A stretch of DNA of 17,161 nucleotides from JAXMBN01 sp046349875 (GTDB lineage: Bacteria; Planctomycetota; Planctomycetia; Pirellulales; Pirellulaceae): contig JAXMBN010000065.1 of assembly GCA_046349875.1 (NCBI GenBank), positions 1 to 17,161 on the forward strand, given 5' to 3'. The notes beneath the pieces are model-generated. The model had not been told where the DNA came from and did no database searches. It worked only from the letters and a program-made list of their open reading frames with translations. The position numbers and the translations under genes are program-made. Shown here piece after piece: positions 1 to 8,984 of the stretch; the first letter of the stretch is position 1; every line of letters begins with the position of its first letter.

Positions 1-2861
1 GGTTCGCGTTCTTCGGGACGCAAGCGACACCAGATTTCAGGTACGAGCATACTGATGTCATGCCCTACTTCCACTTCGCTTCCGATATGTCCAGCCGGCG
101 TACTGAAACCACCTAGGCCAGTCAAAATCATGCTGACAACGGTTGTATTCAAATCGTAGATAGGCAACAAAGCATTGAATGGCCCCTTGGTGAGCGCACC
201 CTCGCTGCCAGCCCCGGTCGTCGAAGGACTCTTGCCCGTCAGCGAACAGATATAGTCCATCAAAAGTTCTGGCAGCTCTTGATAGTGGATTGGGTTGTAA
301 ACCGAGAGAGCTCGGAATCCCGCTTCGCGATCGGCAGGATTGTTGCGCCGACCCGATAAGATCGCTCCGACGGGCAAAGGGACCGGTTGGTTGTAGGGCG
401 TTGCGCGGAAGAGCTGAGTTCCACGAAATGCTACATAGCGATCCAGCGGATTGATGAGATCGGGACGATCCTGAAGGTAGCGTGGATTCTTGCTTGGTTT
501 TCCATCGACAATGCGCGGGCAAGCCGAACTCACGACATACGATTGCTTCGATTCGAGAAACTGCTGCAAACGATCCTTCATCGGCTCGGTGTATTGATCG
601 AAGTTCACCACATTGGCTCGTTCGGCCGTGGCTTGCTTGCGATCGAGAGGCTCGAAATTGCAAAAGAAGTTTCCATCGCGAGCAATATCAGCCTCCGTTT
701 GCTTATCGAGGCCGCGATGGATCGCATCATCGGGCCGCTGAAACAGCCGATACTCGCAGTTGGCCACAAACTTATAACTCTTGGATAGATCCACGCCGGG
801 TAGCGTTGGAAGAAATCTCCCCGGTACAACCACGCTGGCTGTGATGTCATCTTCCAACTGGATTTTCGATGCAGCCGCAAAGTCTTGACGAAGCTTGTAG
901 GTGCGCCAACGTTGCTGACCATCGAGTCCAACGCGAAGATACATCCCGACAAGTTTGCGGTTCTGAAACTTGAGCTCGTGACCTGCGTCACCATTGACAA
1001 TGTCGACACTAAAATACTGTTTCCAATTCCCTTCCCATTCGGGCTTGGAAAATCTTTTGATGATGAAAGCCATGGCATAGATGTGGCTCGGTATCGACTT
1101 CAGCCAAGCGTTGTATTCATCGGTATAGTCGATCGAAGGCGTGAGCAACTTGATCACGCTTCCCAAGGATCGTTTGGGATCAAGTACTTTGCGACTGGTA
1201 CGTTGCGCATAGTCGGGGCGTTCTGGCGAATCCGACTTCCATCGATCGGAGTAATCGCGTTCGAAGATCTTTTCGATCCATTCGAAATCTTCATCGAGAT
1301 CATTCACAAATATGGGGCCTGAGATCTTGTAGTCTCGAAGAGACTTACTGATTTCGCTCTTTCCACCCCCGGAAACCGTGCAAGGCTTGTGGCAAACCGT
1401 TCCTTCGCCGGCCGTACCGACCAAACGCCAAGAAGGGGCCGCCGGGTGCTTTTCCATATGCAGCTTGTAGCCGCTCGGTCCCATATAGATCTTGCCAGGT
1501 TCGATAGGGATTCGAGTCGTACCCGTCTCGGATTGCCACGAGATAGACTGGCTATGCAAACTAGCTTTGGCATGTTCGGGAACGTAGATCAGTTCGGGAT
1601 AATGTCGATCGATGCCCCAGCCACCTTCTTGAACATCGATGAACTCGGCATAGTCGCGAGCCACATCGGCGAAGGTGCGACCGTTGTAGCGCGAAGAATT
1701 GAATTGAAACTCGTCCCCAAGACTCCACGAAGCAAAAGCTAAAGCTCCGCCAGCGTGCTCTTCTTCAACGTTACCTAACAGATTCGCGGCGAAACTGATT
1801 TGCGTTTTGACTTCTTTCTTGCAATAGCCGTAATAGTTATCAGCGATCAGGGTGAGGATCATTCCTTCTTCCGTTCGGAAGGTAACCTTGAATGCCTGCC
1901 CCTGATTGTATTTTTCGTCTGGGTCTTTCCAACACATGCCGTCACGTCGCTGACGTTCCGTGGCTTGATCGAAATGGGGAAGGCCCAGATCTTTCTTCTT
2001 GAGTTGGGAAAGATGAGGTGCAAGGATGATGCATCCTGTATGGCCTGTCCAATGAAGTACATCCAAGGCTGCGTCATTCTCGGGAACAAGCGGATCGCCA
2101 CCATTGCCAAAGATGGATTCGACAAAATCGAGATTGCTTACCAACGAACCCGGTGCAAAGAAGCGGATCTCCATACTCTTGGCACGACAGTATCCGCCCA
2201 CTTGAGGGCAAACCAAGGGACGTATCAACAAAGAAACAAACGTCTCTGCTGGAGTCGTGCTACTGGCTGTTAATGGCAGTCGCATCATCTCTTGCGGCGG
2301 GCGAAACGCTTCGTCAAACAACTTTGCAAAGACTTCCTTGGGAACAGCAATCTTGTCTGCAGGGATGGGCAAGCCACCTTCTGCCACGTGAAAGGTCCCT
2401 TGCGTCGTTCGTCGATCGAATCGTGGATTATGAAGCACGCCATTGGATGCTCGATACGAGCGCAAGAGCGGGCTCTCCGTGGTGTCGCTATCTGCGGGCA
2501 AGCTTAACTCGCGAGCCATTCCATGACGATCGAGCACCAACGAATGCTTGGGCAATCGCAATTCGATGCCTAGCGATGCAAAGTGCATTTGGAGGAACTC
2601 GTCAATTCGCTGATCGATGGGAGCTTGAAGCTGCGTCAGCAAACGATTCTTCTCTTCGAGATTCGCCAACAAGCCTTCCGGCAATCCAATGCTTGCCTGC
2701 GTCGAAGGATCCAAAGGAAGATCCGCAGCAGCCATTTGCATGTACACGTACTGTCGCATTTCCATCGCTGTTTGCGATGGCCGCGGCTCATGACGAACCC
2801 AGGACAATTGACGAACTGGATCTTGAATCAACCACCCATTCTCAATGGACCGATCAGTCAT
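1..2861 (-). CDS. Probable PPi-dependent phosphoenolpyruvate carboxykinase, C-terminus beyond the window
   Basis: The frame from ATG at 2861 is open to base 1 (953 codons, no stop), so the C-terminus is missing. The sequence AGAGGAAC just before the ATG gives a good ribosome binding site. The protein has no signal peptide and looks cytoplasmic. Motifs resemble the PEPCK fold: NYYGYCKKEVKT (342-353) recalls the GYGGNSLLGKK stretch with its metal-binding lysine; EEEHAGG (366-372) recalls the AEHM metal-binding histidine that follows at the same spacing; CTVSGGGKSEISKS, with the P-loop-like SGGGKS at 497-502, recalls the ACGKT kinase loop. PPi-type PEPCKs run to about 1100-1200 residues, twice the GTP or ATP enzymes, which fits a gene this long. 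They interconvert PEP + CO2 + phosphate and oxaloacetate + PPi. The gene is divergent from the cytochrome gene at 3128. Motifs and length are seen; the family assignment is from memory and not checked by alignment. Otherwise it is a conserved PEPCK-like protein of unknown activity. Confidence 0.68.
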   Translation of the reverse strand, partial: MTDRSIENGWLIQDPVRQLSWVRHEPRPSQTAMEMRQYVYMQMAAADLPLDPSTQASIGLPEGLLANLEEKNRLLTQLQAPIDQRIDEFLQMHFASLGIELRLPKHSLVLDRHGMARELSLPADSDTTESPLLRSYRASNGVLHNPRFDRRTTQGTFHVAEGGLPIPADKIAVPKEVFAKLFDEAFRPPQEMMRLPLTASSTTPAETFVSLLIRPLVCPQVGGYCRAKSMEIRFFAPGSLVSNLDFVESIFGNGGDPLVPENDAALDVLHWTGHTGCIILAPHLSQLKKKDLGLPHFDQATERQRRDGMCWKDPDEKYNQGQAFKVTFRTEEGMILTLIADNYYGYCKKEVKTQISFAANLLGNVEEEHAGGALAFASWSLGDEFQFNSSRYNGRTFADVARDYAEFIDVQEGGWGIDRHYPELIYVPEHAKASLHSQSISWQSETGTTRIPIEPGKIYMGPSGYKLHMEKHPAAPSWRLVGTAGEGTVCHKPCTVSGGGKSEISKSLRDYKISGPIFVNDLDEDFEWIEKIFERDYSDRWKSDSPERPDYAQRTSRKVLDPKRSLGSVIKLLTPSIDYTDEYNAWLKSIPSHIYAMAFIIKRFSKPEWEGNWKQYFSVDIVNGDAGHELKFQNRKLVGMYLRVGLDGQQRWRTYKLRQDFAAASKIQLEDDITASVVVPGRFLPTLPGVDLSKSYKFVANCEYRLFQRPDDAIHRGLDKQTEADIARDGNFFCNFEPLDRKQATAERANVVNFDQYTEPMKDRLQQFLESKQSYVVSSACPRIVDGKPSKNPRYLQDRPDLINPLDRYVAFRGTQLFRATPYNQPVPLPVGAILSGRRNNPADREAGFRALSVYNPIHYQELPELLMDYICSLTGKSPSTTGAGSEGALTKGPFNALLPIYDLNTTVVSMILTGLGGFSTPAGHIGSEVEVGHDISMLVPEIWCRLRPEERE

Positions 2862-2964
2862 GTTCCTCTCCCAGAGCCGAGCAGATTCCTGCGAAAAATC
2901 AGCCGATTCAGCAGCTTTTCTTGACAGGTGAGTGCATTAGAGATCGGGGCCCGAAAACATCAAT

Positions 2965-2998
2965 GGCAAATGGTTTTTCATTAATAAAACCGATTGCC
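2965..2998. promoter_or_regulatory. Long hairpin in the divergent intergenic region
   Basis: Arms 2965-2977 and 2986-2998 are 13 nt each around an 8-nt AT-rich loop. Eleven positions pair by Watson-Crick rules and one more by G-U wobble in RNA. It lies about 105 bp before the minus-strand gene start (2861) and 130 bp before the plus-strand start (3128). It could be a shared operator or a leader structure. There is no T-run of terminator type on either side. Confidence 0.4.
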
Positions 2999-3041
2999 AA
3001 GCTTTGTTCGAGCCATTCAACATCCCGGGAGAGGCGGGGTG

Positions 3042-3071
3042 TTTCCTCGTGTTTCTTTTCCGAAGTATACT
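3042..3071 (+). promoter_or_regulatory. Candidate promoter of the cytochrome/TPR-redoxin operon
   Basis: TATACT at 3066-3071 is one mismatch from the sigma70-type -10 consensus and lies 56 nt before the ATG at 3128. The best -35 candidate, TTTCCT at 3042-3047 with 18-bp spacing, is poor. The call rests on the -10 and its position. Confidence 0.35.
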
Positions 3072-3127
3072 ACCATTCTACCTTTCCGTGTCTTCCCTTC
3101 CTCCCTCTCCGGTCCAAAGCCACTCTT

Positions 3128-5635
3128 ATGACTAAGAAACTATTAGGAAGTTTTCTTTTGAAAGCTGGTAGCCTCTTCCTACTGGCATGCTGCACCTCGA
3201 CTTCTTTCGCGCAATTGGGTGCGACTCCTGCCAGTTCGTTTCGGGTGCCCGAGGGCTTCCAAGTGGATCTTCTTTATGAAGTACCTCTTAAGCAACAAGG
3301 TTCTTGGGTGTGCCTTTGCGTCGATCTACAAGGGCGACTGATTGCTTCCGATCAATACGGCAAACTCTATCGCATCTCCGGTTTGGACTCGGCCGCCAAT
3401 CTCAAGGTCGAAGCCCTGAATATCGAGATTGAAGGAGCACAAGGCTTACTTCATACGAAAGATGGACTTTACATCGATGTAAATGCCAAGAAGGGAAGCG
3501 GCCTATATCGCGCTCAGGATTTAGACAAAGATGATCAGTTCGAGAAGATCGAGCAACTCATCGAACTCAACGGTGGTGCCGAGCATGGACCGCACGCCAT
3601 CATCGAAGGCCCCAATGGAAGGCTTTATTTAGCAGCCGGCAACCAAACCGATCTCCCCAAGAATGTGTCGCGATCGCTTGTCCCAAAACATTGGTCGGAA
3701 GACCATCTTCTCGGAAGAATGCCAGATGCACGGGGCTTCATGAAAGATCGGCTAGCACCTGGTGGTTTTATTCTGAGCTTGAACCCAGATGGAAGCGATA
3801 TCGAAATCGTCTCCACGGGTTTCCGAAATCAATACGACATTGCCTTCAATGGGCACGGCGATCTGTTTACTTACGACGCGGATATGGAATGGGATATTGG
3901 AACTCCCTGGTATCGTCCGACGCGAGTGAATCACGTGATCAGCGGCGCTGAGTTTGGATGGCGCAATGGGACAGGCAAGTGGCCCGAATACTATGCCGAT
4001 AGTTTCGGTGCAGTGGTCAACATTGGCCCAGGTTCCCCAACGGGAATCGTGTTTGGCAAAGGTGCCAAGTTCCCTGCCAAGTACCAACGTTCATTGTTTA
4101 TCAGCGATTGGAGTTATGGCGTCGTCTATCGCGTCGAGATGCAACCTTCCGGTGCCTCGTATGCGGGAACGTTTGAACCGTTCATGTCTGCTGCGCCCTT
4201 GCCGGTAACCGATTTAGTGGTTCATCCGCAAGATGGATCGATGTACTTCACTATTGGAGGACGACAGGTACAAAGTGCGCTGTATCGCGTTCGCTATACG
4301 GGCAAAGAGTCGACCGATGCGGCCAGTGACGTCGATACACCTGAGGCCCAACAAGCGCGAACGCTTCGCCGTTCGTTAGAACAGTATCATGCCAAGCCAG
4401 ACGCTTCCGTTATCCCTTTGGCGATCCAACAACTAGGCAACAAAGATCGCTCCATACGAACGGCTGCCCGAATCGCTTTGGAATTACTGCCTGTAGCCCA
4501 ATGGCAACAATCGTTGACGAGCCTCAAGTCACCTCAAGCAATCATCACGGGTGCTGTAGCGTTGGCTCGTTCCAGCAAGAACAAGGAACAAGATCAGGTC
4601 CAGATTCAAAAATCGCTCCTTCGATTGGATTGGAACCAATTGAGCCGCGAAGAGAAACTCGAATTCCTGCGGGCGTACCAATTGAGTTTTACTCGGTTGG
4701 GCTCAGGTTCAGCCGAGCTTCGCCAACAAATGATCGCTCAGCTCAATGAACGTTTTCCTGTAAGTGATGAAGACACGCTTGTGAATCGCGAACTCGCAAC
4801 GCTTCTCATTTATCTCGATGCGCCAGGTATTGTGGAACGATGCGTCGCGAGAATGGCATCTGCCAGCTCTGTGGATGAACAAATTCAGTATGCCATTTCG
4901 CTTCGCGAAGCCAAATCATGGACCGACGCTTCGCGCAAAACCTATTTCCAATGGTTCATCGATATGTCGTCTGCCCGTGGTGGTGCGTCCTTCGGTGGAT
5001 TCATCGAGAACATTCGCCAAGCTGCCATCAAGCAATTGTCCGATGACCAGAAACTAGCTCTCGGAGCTTTGGTTGAAAAACTACCAGAACCCAAAGATCC
5101 ATTGGCCGACCTCAAACCACGAGCTATGGTTCAAGAATGGAAGGTCGATGATCTCATCGCTGCTCTCGATGCCAAAAAGAATGGGTATCAATACGAACGC
5201 GGAAAGCAAATGTTCGCAGTCGCATTGTGTTACAAGTGCCATCGCTTTGCAGGGCAGGGTGGAATTCAAGGGCCAGACCTGACGGGGGCAGGGGGACGCT
5301 TCAACCATCGCGATCTTCTCGCAGCGATTATTGAACCGAACAAAGAGATCAGCGATCAATATCAGGCCACACAATTTGTAACCGACGACGGCGATGTGGT
5401 GGTGGGCCGAGTGGCCAATTTGAAAGGGGATACCCTTCAGGTCATGACCAACATGCTCGATCCAGGAAACTTCAAGAGTGTGAAACGCGATTCGATCACC
5501 TCCTCCAAGCCGAGTCCGAATTCGATGATGCCGGCCGGCCTTCTCAATACCCTCTCCAAAGACGAAGTCCTCGATTTAATGGCCTACATTAAGTCAGCGG
5601 GGAACCCGAAGAGCCCTCTCTTCGAAAAGAAATAG
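3128..5635 (+). CDS. Secreted PVC-type protein: dehydrogenase-like propeller, HEAT-like repeats, C-terminal cytochrome c
   Basis: This is an 835-residue exported protein. The same frame is open further upstream, but ATG 3128 is chosen because it begins a signal peptide (KK, hydrophobic core to about residue 20, then TSFAQ). LLAC at 18-21 could instead be a lipobox. Residues 38-392 resemble sugar-dehydrogenase-like propellers (VPEGFQVDLL, then NPDGSDIEIVSTGFRNQYD) and match the planctomycete 'putative membrane-bound dehydrogenase' domain (TIGR02604 type). Residues 405-650 are helical and HEAT-like. Residues 690-830 form a class-I-like cytochrome c with CYKCH at 701-705 binding haem, and NSMMPAG (M800/M801) offering the distal ligand; this matches the Pirellula/Verrucomicrobium haem-binding type (TIGR02603). 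It probably moves electrons from an unknown substrate outside the cytoplasm. No good Shine-Dalgarno sequence is seen. The next gene starts 30 bp downstream, suggesting co-transcription. The substrate cannot be read from sequence. Confidence 0.9.
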   Translation: MTKKLLGSFLLKAGSLFLLACCTSTSFAQLGATPASSFRVPEGFQVDLLYEVPLKQQGSWVCLCVDLQGRLIASDQYGKLYRISGLDSAANLKVEALNIEIEGAQGLLHTKDGLYIDVNAKKGSGLYRAQDLDKDDQFEKIEQLIELNGGAEHGPHAIIEGPNGRLYLAAGNQTDLPKNVSRSLVPKHWSEDHLLGRMPDARGFMKDRLAPGGFILSLNPDGSDIEIVSTGFRNQYDIAFNGHGDLFTYDADMEWDIGTPWYRPTRVNHVISGAEFGWRNGTGKWPEYYADSFGAVVNIGPGSPTGIVFGKGAKFPAKYQRSLFISDWSYGVVYRVEMQPSGASYAGTFEPFMSAAPLPVTDLVVHPQDGSMYFTIGGRQVQSALYRVRYTGKESTDAASDVDTPEAQQARTLRRSLEQYHAKPDASVIPLAIQQLGNKDRSIRTAARIALELLPVAQWQQSLTSLKSPQAIITGAVALARSSKNKEQDQVQIQKSLLRLDWNQLSREEKLEFLRAYQLSFTRLGSGSAELRQQMIAQLNERFPVSDEDTLVNRELATLLIYLDAPGIVERCVARMASASSVDEQIQYAISLREAKSWTDASRKTYFQWFIDMSSARGGASFGGFIENIRQAAIKQLSDDQKLALGALVEKLPEPKDPLADLKPRAMVQEWKVDDLIAALDAKKNGYQYERGKQMFAVALCYKCHRFAGQGGIQGPDLTGAGGRFNHRDLLAAIIEPNKEISDQYQATQFVTDDGDVVVGRVANLKGDTLQVMTNMLDPGNFKSVKRDSITSSKPSPNSMMPAGLLNTLSKDEVLDLMAYIKSAGNPKSPLFEKK

Positions 5636-5665
5636 CCTCCCACCTTCAACCATAGGCTTGAATCA

Positions 5666-8110
5666 ATGAAACGTTGGCAGTTCGCGATGATCGCGTGCAG
5701 CTTGGCACTGCATAGTTGCTTGGGTAGCCTCACAGGGAAACTTTGTGGGGCCCAAGAAGAAGATCCAAATGATCTTTCGAAACCGTTGGGACACTCCTTC
5801 CACGGCGAAGCCTTCAACGAAGGTCCACGTCAAGCGGCTCAATTGATTTCAGGCGTTGGCAAAGTTGATTTCAAGGCGAGTACCAAGAGCCCTTTAGCCG
5901 CACGATTCATCAATCAAGGCCTCGCGCAGTTTCATGGGTTTTGGTTTTGGGAGTCGGAACGTTCGTTTCGTCAAGCGGCCACCATCGACCCGGAATGTGC
6001 CATCGCCTATTGGGGCATGGCCATCTCCAACAAGGAAAACGATGAACGGGCTCGAGGATTCTTGGAGCAGGCTCTGCAATATCAGGATCGAGCATCTAAG
6101 CGAGAGCAACTCTACATTCAAGCTTGGGCCAAATTCCTTGCGGTAGAACTCAACAACGACAAGGAAGGGGACAAAGAGAAAGACCAAGCCAAGAATGCCG
6201 ATAAATCCAAGGATGCTGGCAAGGGCAAGTCGAAAACCAAACGCACCAAGGATGCTCGAACGGAAGCCGATAAGGCTCGCGATCTGATCCGCGATCTGGA
6301 AAAGCTCTCGTTAGATTTTCCGGACGACATCGAAGCCAAAGCCCTCATTTGTTTTCGGCTCTGGGAAAGCGAACACGAGAACCTCAAGATCACGAGCCGA
6401 ATGGCCGTCGACGCTTTGATCGGTGAGGTCCTTGCACTGGAACCCATGCATCCTGCTCATCACTATCGCATTCACCTGTGGGATGGGACAAAAGGCGAAA
6501 AAGCCCTGGAATCGGCAGCGAAGTGCGGTCCTGCTGCACCTGCTATCGCTCACATGTGGCACATGCCTGGTCATACCTATTCTGAATTGAAGCGATACCA
6601 TGATGCCGTCTATCAACAAGAGGCTTCGGCGCGTGTCGATCATGCGCACATGATCCGCTACCGCTTGTTACCTGACCAGATTCACAATTTTGCGCATAAC
6701 AATGAATGGCTGATTCGAAATTTGATCGCGATTGGTCGAGTCGATGATGCCATTGCATTGGCAAGCAATATGATTTCGCTTCCTCGCCACACGAAATTCA
6801 ACAAACCCGATGGGCGTGGGAGCAACAGCTTTGGGCGTGAACGGTTGTTGGAAATTCTTTCTAAGTATCGTTTATGGGAACGAGCCTTAGGGCTGGAAGA
6901 TTCGGTTTTGCTCGATCCTGAAAAGAGCGTGAATGCTCGGCTCGATCGACTTCAACTCTTAGGAAGCGCAGCCTATGCTCTTGGAAAGAACGAGAAGGCC
7001 AAGCACTGGCACGACTTGCTCTCCGAAGATTTGAAAGAGGCGCAAGAAAAAGTGGATCGTCTTGAGGAAGTCCCTCCTTCAACGGCCGATAGAGAACCTA
7101 CGAGCGAACCACAGAAAACCGCCTTGCAAAACTACAAGAAACAAGAAGACGAACGCAAGAAGAAACTGGAAGAGGCCAAGAACCATTTGAAACGCGTTAA
7201 GCGAGCTCACGCACTTGTGTCGGCTCACTCCTTGGCGCAACAAAAACAATGGGCAGATGCGTTGAAGAAGCTTGAAGAGAGCGAATCACGCGATGCGGGC
7301 TTAAAAGCTGAATGGCAACTCGAGGCAGGCGAAGCAGACAAAGCCAAAGAGACCGCAGAGAAGAACGTTAAAGATCATCGACAAGAGATTCTTCCCTTGG
7401 CAGTAGCTACCTATATCCACTGGAAAGCTCAAGACCTAATCAAAGCCAAAGAGTACTTCGAGCAACTACGGACATTAGCATTCGATGCTAACTTGGAAAC
7501 TCCATTGCTCGATCGATTACTTCCATTGGCAAAAGAGCTGGGATGGGAAACGCGATGGGCAATCCGACCTGAGCCACCAAAGGATATTGGCGAGCGACCT
7601 GCCTTGGATCTCTTGGGACCATTTCGATGGGAACCCTACATGGCAGAAGATTGGGTCTTGGAAGATGGCGTTGGCAACATCAATGCGTTGAAAAAGTATC
7701 GTGGTAAACCCGTCATCGTCGTCTTTTACTTGGGCTTTGGTTGCCTTCACTGCATTGAACAGCTTCAAGCATTCGAGAAAGCGGCCTCAAGCATTCGCAA
7801 TCAAGGCTTTGAGTTGGTTGCTATTAGCACTGAATCGATCGCTTCGCTGAAATCGGGAATGGCCAAGTACGACAAACCGCTTACCATTCCCTTGCATGCC
7901 GATCCACAGCAACAAGTCTTTCGAGCCTATCGATGCTTTGATGATTTTGAGCAGATGCCCTTGCATGGGACCTTCGTCATCGATCCAACCGGAAAGGTTC
8001 TTTGGCAAGACATTGGCTACGAACCCTTCATGGATGTCGACTTCGTTGTCCAGGAAGGGAAGAGGCAACTTCGGCTGAGCAATGAGCTTCGCGAATCATC
8101 GCCGAAGTGA
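5666..8110 (+). CDS. Secreted TPR protein with C-terminal redoxin (AhpC/TSA-like) domain
   Basis: This 814-residue protein has an N-terminal signal peptide (core 7-20, cleavage near CGAQ at about 27-30). Residues about 50-160 carry a TPR-like conserved block (FWFWESERSFRQAA, then AYWGMAISN). Residues 160-205 form a very lysine- and aspartate-rich linker. Helical TPR-like repeats follow to about 450 and include a histidine-dense stretch (258-328, with HMWHMPGHTY). Residues 450-525 look coiled-coil, with more repeats to about 630. The C-terminal 170 residues are thioredoxin-like: KPVIVVFYLGFGCLHC places cysteines at 693 and 696, followed by ISTES and GTFVIDPTGKVLW, as in peroxiredoxin/TlpA-type domains. 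It could act as an extracytoplasmic thiol protein on a scaffold. It follows the cytochrome gene by 30 bp, so a role in haem-protein maturation or redox protection is conceivable, but that is inference. Its stop at 8110 touches the opposing scpA stop. Confidence 0.87.
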   Translation: MKRWQFAMIACSLALHSCLGSLTGKLCGAQEEDPNDLSKPLGHSFHGEAFNEGPRQAAQLISGVGKVDFKASTKSPLAARFINQGLAQFHGFWFWESERSFRQAATIDPECAIAYWGMAISNKENDERARGFLEQALQYQDRASKREQLYIQAWAKFLAVELNNDKEGDKEKDQAKNADKSKDAGKGKSKTKRTKDARTEADKARDLIRDLEKLSLDFPDDIEAKALICFRLWESEHENLKITSRMAVDALIGEVLALEPMHPAHHYRIHLWDGTKGEKALESAAKCGPAAPAIAHMWHMPGHTYSELKRYHDAVYQQEASARVDHAHMIRYRLLPDQIHNFAHNNEWLIRNLIAIGRVDDAIALASNMISLPRHTKFNKPDGRGSNSFGRERLLEILSKYRLWERALGLEDSVLLDPEKSVNARLDRLQLLGSAAYALGKNEKAKHWHDLLSEDLKEAQEKVDRLEEVPPSTADREPTSEPQKTALQNYKKQEDERKKKLEEAKNHLKRVKRAHALVSAHSLAQQKQWADALKKLEESESRDAGLKAEWQLEAGEADKAKETAEKNVKDHRQEILPLAVATYIHWKAQDLIKAKEYFEQLRTLAFDANLETPLLDRLLPLAKELGWETRWAIRPEPPKDIGERPALDLLGPFRWEPYMAEDWVLEDGVGNINALKKYRGKPVIVVFYLGFGCLHCIEQLQAFEKAASSIRNQGFELVAISTESIASLKSGMAKYDKPLTIPLHADPQQQVFRAYRCFDDFEQMPLHGTFVIDPTGKVLWQDIGYEPFMDVDFVVQEGKRQLRLSNELRESSPK

Positions 8111-8968
8111 TTAGCGAGGGCGTGAAGGCAAATTGCTTCGCTCGATCTGCGCGTTGCTCAGGCTATGAACTTCGGCCACATCCAACTCTTCTTGGAAGGC
8201 GGGACCGGGAACAAGCCAAATGGAACTACCATCCTGTTCTTGCTGCGCCAAAACCCCATGATGGCGAGTCAATTCAAGACTGGCTAAGAACATTGCCACC
8301 AACGTGCTTTTGTGAGCACGCATTGGGAAAAGCGATTGGAGTTCGATACGTCGCTCATGACAAAGTCGGCGGTGGATCGATTGCATATGTACGTGGATTG
8401 GTGTTTCATCGTAGATCACATTGGATGTAGCGATCACGCGATTTTCGCGGAGAATGCGTCCAAAGGCGCTCACCAAATCCCAAATCTCCAAGTCGGCAAT
8501 CGGTTGCTCAGTTGGATCGTTCTTCCGAACAGGGAGATCATTGGCGAGTCGGGAATACCGCATTTGCCATCTTCGGCTCTGTTCATCGAGTAGCGACGCG
8601 GCGTCGCGATATCGTTTGTATTGGATCAATCGTTGAACCAGTTGGTCCGACGTCTCTTCGATCGGAGGTTCCTCGGACTCTTCAATTGGTCCTTCGTGCG
8701 GAAGAACCAACTTGGCTTTCATCTCGATCAAGATGCTCGCCGTCTCGACGAACTCACCGACTCCGTCGATATCGATTGCCTGAATAACATCGATGAACTC
8801 GATGAACTGTCCAACGATTCTGGACAGGCTAATCACCGTGAGATCAAGTTCGTCTTTTCGAACCAAAAAGAGCAACAAATCCAGTGGTCCGGCGTACGCC
8901 TGGAGGTCGACCGCAAAATCGGCGACCGAAGAATCGGGCGCCGATGCGCTGGAATCGTTTGCAACCAT
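8111..8968 (-). CDS. scpA: Segregation and condensation protein A (ScpA kleisin)
   Basis: ScpA is the kleisin subunit that bridges SMC heads and recruits ScpB in the bacterial condensin, acting on the nucleoid. The product from ATG 8968 is 285 residues, close to the usual 240-290. The N-terminal SMC-binding signature is clear: GPLDLLLFLVRKDELDL (27-43), then ISLSRIVGQFIEFI and ETASILIEMKAKLVLP (75-90). An acidic linker (92-106) follows, then a middle helical part and a C-terminal winged-helix-like part (AHKSTLVAMFLASLELTRHHGV, about 218-239). A TTG at 8983 would add five residues, but GAGAG lies at good spacing before ATG 8968, so the ATG is preferred. The gene starts 16 bp after the Omp85 barrel stop, implying co-transcription and probable coupling. 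scpB, a usual partner, is not in the window. The family call is firm. Confidence 0.93.
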   Translation of the reverse strand: MVANDSSASAPDSSVADFAVDLQAYAGPLDLLLFLVRKDELDLTVISLSRIVGQFIEFIDVIQAIDIDGVGEFVETASILIEMKAKLVLPHEGPIEESEEPPIEETSDQLVQRLIQYKRYRDAASLLDEQSRRWQMRYSRLANDLPVRKNDPTEQPIADLEIWDLVSAFGRILRENRVIATSNVIYDETPIHVHMQSIHRRLCHERRIELQSLFPMRAHKSTLVAMFLASLELTRHHGVLAQQEQDGSSIWLVPGPAFQEELDVAEVHSLSNAQIERSNLPSRPR

Positions 8969-8984
8969 GTTGGGCTCTCTCAAC

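Noticed and set aside
58..2507. Many 60-200 codon frames on both strands in the first 2.5 kb
   Set aside because: They are other-frame shadows of the large minus-strand gene that is open from 2861 to base 1 and has coherent motifs.
2944..2954. GC-rich near-palindrome TCGGGGCCCGA as an operator
   Set aside because: It is too short and has a centre mismatch; nothing else supports it.
2153..3127. Upstream extension of the plus-strand cytochrome frame to ATG 2153, adding 325 residues
   Set aside because: It lies antisense to the 5' end of the PEPCK-like gene, its composition is not protein-like, and a proper signal peptide starts at 3128.
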